A stretch of 17,251 bases of DNA from DATMYQ01 sp035560935 (lineage in GTDB: Bacteria; Bacillota; Negativicutes; Sporomusales; Sporomusaceae). Of this stretch, positions 14,067 through 17,251 are shown in pieces. Both the position numbers and the translations under genes were made by a program. Location of the stretch: the NCBI GenBank assembly GCA_035560935.1, contig DATMYQ010000088.1, positions 1-17,251 on the forward strand, in the 5' to 3' direction. The notes beneath the pieces were generated by a model. The model ran no database searches, was not told the origin of the DNA, and worked only from the letters and a program-made list of their open reading frames with translations. Positions within the stretch are counted from its first letter, which is position 1. The number at the start of each line of letters is the position of its first letter.

Positions 14067-14603
14067 GTGCCTGGCTTACAGCAAATTAAAGATTGGCTCC
14101 TGACACTGGCGTTAGCGGCCATCCTGGCGCTGACCATTCGAGCCTATGTGGCGGAAGCCCGCTGGATTCCCAGCGAATCAATGGTCCCCACCCTGCAGAT
14201 CGGCGATTATCTGCTGATTGAAAAATTATCCGGCAAAGCGATGGGCTACAGCCGGGGAGACATTGTTGTCTTTTCGCCGCCGTCCCAAAGCGGCCTGCAC
14301 GAAGAGATGATCAAACGGGTTATCGGGCTGCCCGGCGATACGATCTTCATTCAGGATAGCACCGTATACGTTAACAACGTCCCGCTCACCGAGCCGTATG
14401 TACCGGAAAAAATCCGACAGAATTTCGCCGCCTTCCAGGTTCCCGCCCATTACCTTTTTGTCATGGGCGACAATCGGAATAACAGTTTCGACAGCCGCTT
14501 CTGGGGCCCGGTTTCGGAAGACGCGGTGATTGGCAAAGCGCTGTTCCGTTATTATCCTTTTCAGCACTTCACATTGTTTTCTGCCAGCAAAATCACCCGG
14601 TAA
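14067..14603 (+). CDS. lepB: Signal peptidase I
   Basis: This 178-residue membrane protease of the S26 family removes signal peptides from secreted proteins. It has one N-terminal membrane helix (about 9-27). The catalytic serine S38 is in SESMVPTL (box B), the general-base lysine K83 is in MIKRVIGLPGD (box D), and GDNRNNSFDSRFWGPV is box E. Length and the single anchor fit the short Gram-positive type. The start is GTG at 14067, preceded by AGAGGGA with a 6-base spacer. It has its own strong promoter and is transcribed toward the AI-2E permease gene, from which a bidirectional terminator separates it. Confidence 0.95.
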   Translation: MPGLQQIKDWLLTLALAAILALTIRAYVAEARWIPSESMVPTLQIGDYLLIEKLSGKAMGYSRGDIVVFSPPSQSGLHEEMIKRVIGLPGDTIFIQDSTVYVNNVPLTEPYVPEKIRQNFAAFQVPAHYLFVMGDNRNNSFDSRFWGPVSEDAVIGKALFRYYPFQHFTLFSASKITR

Positions 14604-14609
14604 TACCCT

Positions 14610-14629
14610 GACGCCGGCCTCCCGGCGTC
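14610..14629. repeat. Perfect 8-bp stem with tetraloop after lepB
   Basis: GACGCCGG (14610-14617) and CCGGCGTC (14622-14629) flank CCTC. It begins 6 bases after the lepB stop codon. No T-run follows, so it is more likely a transcript-end stabilising hairpin than a terminator by itself. Confidence 0.5.
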
Positions 14630-14663
14630 GACCCGTGCCGGGTTTACACCTGCAATCTCATTG

Positions 14664-14691
14664 AAAAAGAGAGGCCAACGCCTCTCTTTTT
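14664..14691. terminator. Bidirectional intrinsic terminator between lepB and the AI-2E permease gene
   Basis: AAAAAGAGAGGC (14664-14675) and GCCTCTCTTTTT (14680-14691) form a perfect 12-bp stem around CAAC, with A and T runs on either side serving both converging transcripts. Confidence 0.93.
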
Positions 14692-14739
14692 GTTGTTCCG
14701 GCACGCCAAAACATTCTCAAAAACGTTCCCCGGCTCCCG

Positions 14740-15774
14740 CTACATATCCGTATCCGGTTTTCCCAGCACATGCAGCAGCCAGACCCGGGTCACCGCCAAC
14801 GCCGGCACGGCAAACAGCATGCCGATGATCCCGAGCAAATGACCAAACGCCAAAATAGCGGTCATAATAAACACCGGATGTACGCGCACGGCCTTTCCCA
14901 CCACTTTGGGATAAATGATATTATGGTTCACCTTCAGCAGCAGCACATAGAAAGCCAACACTTGCAATGCCAGCCAGGGAGAGTAAACCAGCGCCAACAG
15001 TACGCCGGGAACAGTGGCTACTACCGTTCCAACCACCGGGACAAACTCCGAAACCATGGACACCAAGGCCAGAATCGGAGCATATGGCAGTCCGAACAAC
15101 GACGCACCCAGAAAGACCACAAACCCGGAAAACAGTGCAATCAGAACCTGCCCGCGGATATATCCCCCCAATACCGCGCCCACGTCATGCATAAACGCTG
15201 CAAATTGGGCTACAAACTCCGGTGGCAGATAGGAGCCTATGGTTCTGCAAACTCGCCGTCCATCGGCCAATAGATAGTAGGTCAAAAACGGCACGGCAAT
15301 CAACTCGACCACGCCGGAAACGGCTTTCACCAGCGGTCCGATGGATTCCTTCAGCATATTGATGGCAAACGTAGCGGCATCTTTCAGCAAATTCCGGCCA
15401 TATTCCGCTACTTCCGGCGGTAAATAGGCAAACAGCACCTGGGCGTCAAACTGACTGGCCATCGCCGGAAAATCCCGGGCAACCTGGGTCAAATCCGGCA
15501 AAACAGTACGGACGGACAACACCAGCAGTAACAAAACGATACCAATAAAGCCGGCCAGCGTCAGTAATATCGCTGCTCGCGGCGGCATGGAGCGGGACAG
15601 TCTCTGCGCCACGGGGTCCAATAAAATAAACAGCAGTACGGTGATAAATAAGATAATAAGTATCGTTTTTGCATACACATACAGCAAAGACACCACCAAC
15701 GCAAAAACGCAAAAAACGCAAAAGATCGGCTGCCGCCACACTCCCCTGGCGCCCGTCTTCTCAGATTCATTCAT
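14740..15774 (-). CDS. AI-2E family (PerM/YtvI-like) membrane permease
   Basis: The product is a 344-residue integral membrane protein. Hydrophobic helices lie near the N-terminus (FCVFCVFALVVSLLYVYAK and IILFITVLLFILLD), around AILLTLAGFIGIVLLLLVLSV, and in several C-terminal segments. The family hallmarks are a middle soluble/amphipathic segment and the late glycine-rich stretches FVPVVGTVVATVPG and IIYPKVVGKAVRVHP. The family is poorly defined: proposed roles include autoinducer-2 export and sodium/proton exchange. The ATG at 15774 has AAGGAGGT 7 bases upstream. An in-frame ATG at 15870 would add 32 residues, including the promoter-side region, and lacks comparable support. It diverges from the secreted-protein gene to its right. 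Confidence 0.9.
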   Translation of the reverse strand: MNESEKTGARGVWRQPIFCVFCVFALVVSLLYVYAKTILIILFITVLLFILLDPVAQRLSRSMPPRAAILLTLAGFIGIVLLLLVLSVRTVLPDLTQVARDFPAMASQFDAQVLFAYLPPEVAEYGRNLLKDAATFAINMLKESIGPLVKAVSGVVELIAVPFLTYYLLADGRRVCRTIGSYLPPEFVAQFAAFMHDVGAVLGGYIRGQVLIALFSGFVVFLGASLFGLPYAPILALVSMVSEFVPVVGTVVATVPGVLLALVYSPWLALQVLAFYVLLLKVNHNIIYPKVVGKAVRVHPVFIMTAILAFGHLLGIIGMLFAVPALAVTRVWLLHVLGKPDTDM

Positions 15775-15870
15775 TGCCTGACCTCCTTCACCAATCTTGG
15801 TATTCGTTCCGTTGTGACAAAATTTGTTTGGCAGTGCAAATCCTCTCACTTCCGGCAGGAATTTTTCCAT

Positions 15871-15899
15871 TTCATAGGGAATGAAAAGTTATGTATAAA
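15871..15899 (+). promoter_or_regulatory. Candidate promoter of the secreted-protein gene
   Basis: TTCATA (15871-15876) and TATAAA (15894-15899) are spaced by 17 bases, about 48 bases before the ATG at 15947. The match is moderate. Confidence 0.4.
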
Positions 15900-15946
15900 A
15901 CCAATACGGCACCGCAGTCCGTGTCTTTACGAAAGGAGAATTCCCC

Positions 15947-16555
15947 ATGCCTATCAGACAAACGTCGCGTCTGCATCCGCTGATTTTACTTTGTCTGGCA
16001 CTGCTGATCCTGTTCCTGCCCCTCCCGGCTACTGCCATCACTGCCCAGACCGTAGCTTTGGTGGTGCCGGTCAACACCTCCGGCGATGAATGCCCCCCGG
16101 AATCGACGGCCAGCCTGGTGGATCAGCTTGTCCATCATTTTCGCTACCCCTACTACGAAATCCTGCCACCGGACGCCACCGCCCAAAGCTGGGCAATACT
16201 CCGCCCCGCCGCTGCTCCCGGCGCCCACAAGCAAAAACTTCCGGCCATCGGCCCGGATGTTTTGAAACAGCTGGCGGAATCCCTGCATGCCGCTTTAGTC
16301 ATTGTTCCTGAATTCACCCGGCTCCAGCACGCAATTCATCAAGCGCCGTTTGGCGACGCCGACCCCTGGGAAGACACGTATGTTGCGTTGCGCTGCCACG
16401 TCTACAGCGTTAGCAGCGGCTATCAGCTCTACAAAGGGATTGCTTACGGCACGGAGGATGTCAGTTTGCGCAGCAACGTGCAGTACCGTATTCAGGAAGC
16501 CTGGGCGCAGATATTACCACACCTTCCCCCCACCATCCCCGCCACGACCCCGTAG
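15947..16555 (+). CDS. Secreted protein of unknown function with Sec signal peptide
   Basis: The product has 202 residues. Residues 1-30 form a classic signal peptide: basic start MPIRQTSR, a leucine-rich core and ATA before a predicted cut after A30. The mature part begins ITAQTVALVVPVNTSGDE, like the first beta strand of an alpha/beta domain. It contains HHFRYPYYEILP (about 64-75) and LAESLHAALVIVPEF, and ends in a proline/threonine-rich tail. I do not recognise the family. The pattern of a VVPV-NT strand followed by FRYPYYEI and later a VIVPEF strand suggests an envelope protein of the type whose relatives bind another envelope component, but this is a guess. ATG 15947 has AAGGAG 8 bases upstream. 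It is followed by a bidirectional terminator. Confidence 0.82.
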   Translation: MPIRQTSRLHPLILLCLALLILFLPLPATAITAQTVALVVPVNTSGDECPPESTASLVDQLVHHFRYPYYEILPPDATAQSWAILRPAAAPGAHKQKLPAIGPDVLKQLAESLHAALVIVPEFTRLQHAIHQAPFGDADPWEDTYVALRCHVYSVSSGYQLYKGIAYGTEDVSLRSNVQYRIQEAWAQILPHLPPTIPATTP

Positions 16556-16614
16556 CACTTTGCCTGCCGGGCAGAAATTTCCCCACGATAGCTCTCCATA
16601 AAAACAAAAAACAG

Positions 16615-16658
16615 GCCGCCGGCATTGCTCAGACAATGACCGGCGGCTAGTGTTTTTT
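16615..16658. terminator. Bidirectional intrinsic terminator between convergent genes
   Basis: GCCGCCGG (16615-16622) pairs with CCGGCGGC (16640-16647), and ATTG pairs with CAAT inside the loop. A T-run follows at 16652-16658 on the plus strand, and A-runs at 16600-16611 serve as the T-run for the minus strand. Confidence 0.88.
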
Positions 16659-16694
16659 AGCTTTTTCTCTGGTAGTGCCAAACACCCCAAACGA

Positions 16695-16967
16695 TTACAT
16701 ATGGTTAAAACGGTCTGCCAACTCCGCTTTTTTGGACGCATTAAAATTATGCACGGGGGCCAAATAACCGGTAATGCGGCGTACCCGGTTGATCGGGGAC
16801 TTCTCCACACTTTGAATGACAATCTCATCTCCCTCAAGAGTGAGTTTGATCTCAGCAACCTCTTTGCCCTGTCGGGCCCAAATTTGTCTTTCTTCCATCG
16901 CGATTGCCTGCATTTCCTGTTCGGTGATACCGTCCTGAGCTTCTACGCAGATGCCGTCGATAATCAT
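16695..16967 (-). CDS. Small protein with a class III ribonucleotide reductase (NrdD) glycyl-radical-like motif
   Basis: The product has 90 residues. The C-terminal third, RRITGYLAPV (64-71 plus) then FNASKKAELADR, matches the C-terminal glycyl-radical region of anaerobic ribonucleotide reductases, where the motif is R-x-x-GY[LY] followed by a W/F-N-x-x-K-x-x-E-x-x-x-R pattern; G67 would be the radical glycine. There is one cysteine (C7) and no paired CxxC, so the usual zinc site is absent, as is the whole 500+ residue catalytic barrel. The N-terminal half (EAQDGITEQEM; VAEIKLTLEGDEIVIQSVEK) has alpha then beta character. ATG 16967 has GGGGGAG 8 bases upstream and a near-consensus promoter, so this is a complete small gene rather than a fragment. 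Database annotation is likely 'anaerobic ribonucleoside-triphosphate reductase'; the true role is unknown. Confidence 0.82.
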   Translation of the reverse strand: MIIDGICVEAQDGITEQEMQAIAMEERQIWARQGKEVAEIKLTLEGDEIVIQSVEKSPINRVRRITGYLAPVHNFNASKKAELADRFNHM

Positions 16968-16981
16968 TCCACAATCTCCCC

Positions 16982-17029
16982 CTGTCAGCAATAAATAACA
17001 ACCTTCAGTCACTATTATACACCTGACAG
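16982..17029. repeat. Inverted repeat flanking the -10 region of the glycyl-radical-motif gene
   Basis: CTGTCAG (16982-16988) and CTGACAG (17023-17029) are exact reverse complements. One lies in the promoter spacer and the other in the leader just before the SD. It is a candidate operator or leader hairpin. Confidence 0.45.
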
Positions 17030-17041
17030 CGCCCGGGTCAA
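17014..17041 (-). promoter_or_regulatory. Near-consensus sigma-A promoter of the glycyl-radical-motif gene
   Basis: On the minus strand TTGACC (17041-17036) and TATAAT (17019-17014) are separated by 16 bases, matching consensus at five and six of six positions. Transcription would start near 17007, giving a leader of about 40 bases to the ATG at 16967. Confidence 0.85.
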
Positions 17042-17176
17042 TAAGATTCAAGTCCCAAAAAACGTCTTTTTGCCACAATATCTATGATTACCAACAAGAA
17101 GCCACGCAACATCTTGTGTTTTACTAATTATACCGCTATATCCTTCGCCAGCCTTGCAAACCGCGGGGAAAATCGC

Positions 17177-17236
17177 ACAACGGAGTGGTCCCGCCAGCAA
17201 ATCGGTTCCGCCACCGATCCACTTCCACTCCGTTGT
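17177..17236. repeat. 60-base nested inverted-repeat element at the right edge
   Basis: ACAACGGAGTGG (17177-17188) and CCACTCCGTTGT (17225-17236) are perfect 12-bp reverse complements. Inside, ATCGGT (17201-17206) pairs with ACCGAT (17213-17218) around TCCGCC. The outer stem plus inner hairpin suggests a structured RNA or a mobile palindromic element. No T-run marks it as a clear terminator. The stretch 17042-17176 next to it holds no gene I can support. Confidence 0.6.
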
Positions 17237-17251
17237 TTCGGTATTTATTAT

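Noticed and set aside
17177..17236. T-box leader or ordinary terminator at the right edge
   Set aside because: There is no T-box consensus, no downstream aminoacyl-tRNA synthetase or amino-acid gene on the minus strand, and no T-run next to the stem.
1..17251. CRISPR array, tRNA, rRNA, insertion sequence or prophage
   Set aside because: I saw no regularly spaced repeats, cloverleaf genes, transposase or integrase motifs, or phage structural genes.

Overview
The window looks like chromosomal DNA of an anaerobic, endospore-type Firmicute. Negativicutes (Sporomusa/Selenomonas relatives) fit best, but this is inferred from gene content only. The reasons are strong Shine-Dalgarno (SD) sites of the AAGGAGG type, a DegS-type kinase, a fold-III lysine/ornithine decarboxylase resembling (from memory) the Selenomonas ruminantium enzyme, a carboxynorspermidine-type polyamine route, and a small protein carrying an anaerobic ribonucleotide reductase glycyl-radical-like motif. 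I see no rRNA, tRNA, insertion sequence, prophage gene or CRISPR array. The layout is compact, with many convergent pairs separated by bidirectional terminators.

Left part (1-8597). A plus-strand fold-I aminotransferase converges on a minus-strand pair, nspC and a saccharopine-dehydrogenase-like carboxynorspermidine synthase, which together make (nor)spermidine from a diamine and aspartate semialdehyde. Upstream on the same strand is a probable run: a response regulator fused to a MinD/CpaE-type ATPase, a DegS-type histidine kinase, a YaaO-type Orn/Lys/Arg decarboxylase, and a thymidylate-kinase-like protein. It ends in a terminator at 3865-3890. The decarboxylase-tmk pair recalls yaaO-tmk of Bacillus subtilis.

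Middle part (8598-13839). A second, unrelated (fold III) ornithine/lysine decarboxylase has its own promoter. Beside it is an unlisted 51-codon gene with a promoter, a strong SD and a terminator. Next come a membrane-anchored metallophosphoesterase, an L,D-transpeptidase whose 3' end overlaps it tail to tail, and a PHP-type histidinol-phosphatase-like protein.

Right part (13840-17251). Signal peptidase I (strong promoter) converges on an AI-2E/PerM-type permease. A secreted protein of unknown function follows, then the 90-residue glycyl-radical-motif protein on the minus strand with a near-consensus promoter. At the right edge is a 60-base nested inverted-repeat element.

The main theme is polyamine metabolism: two decarboxylase types plus the carboxy(nor)spermidine route. 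Cell-envelope functions (L,D-transpeptidase, phosphoesterase, signal peptidase, perhaps cadaverine or putrescine for peptidoglycan) form a second theme. The observations most worth following are the DegS kinase paired with a receiver-ATPase lacking a DNA-binding domain, the stand-alone NrdD-type glycyl-radical domain, and several structured intergenic segments.
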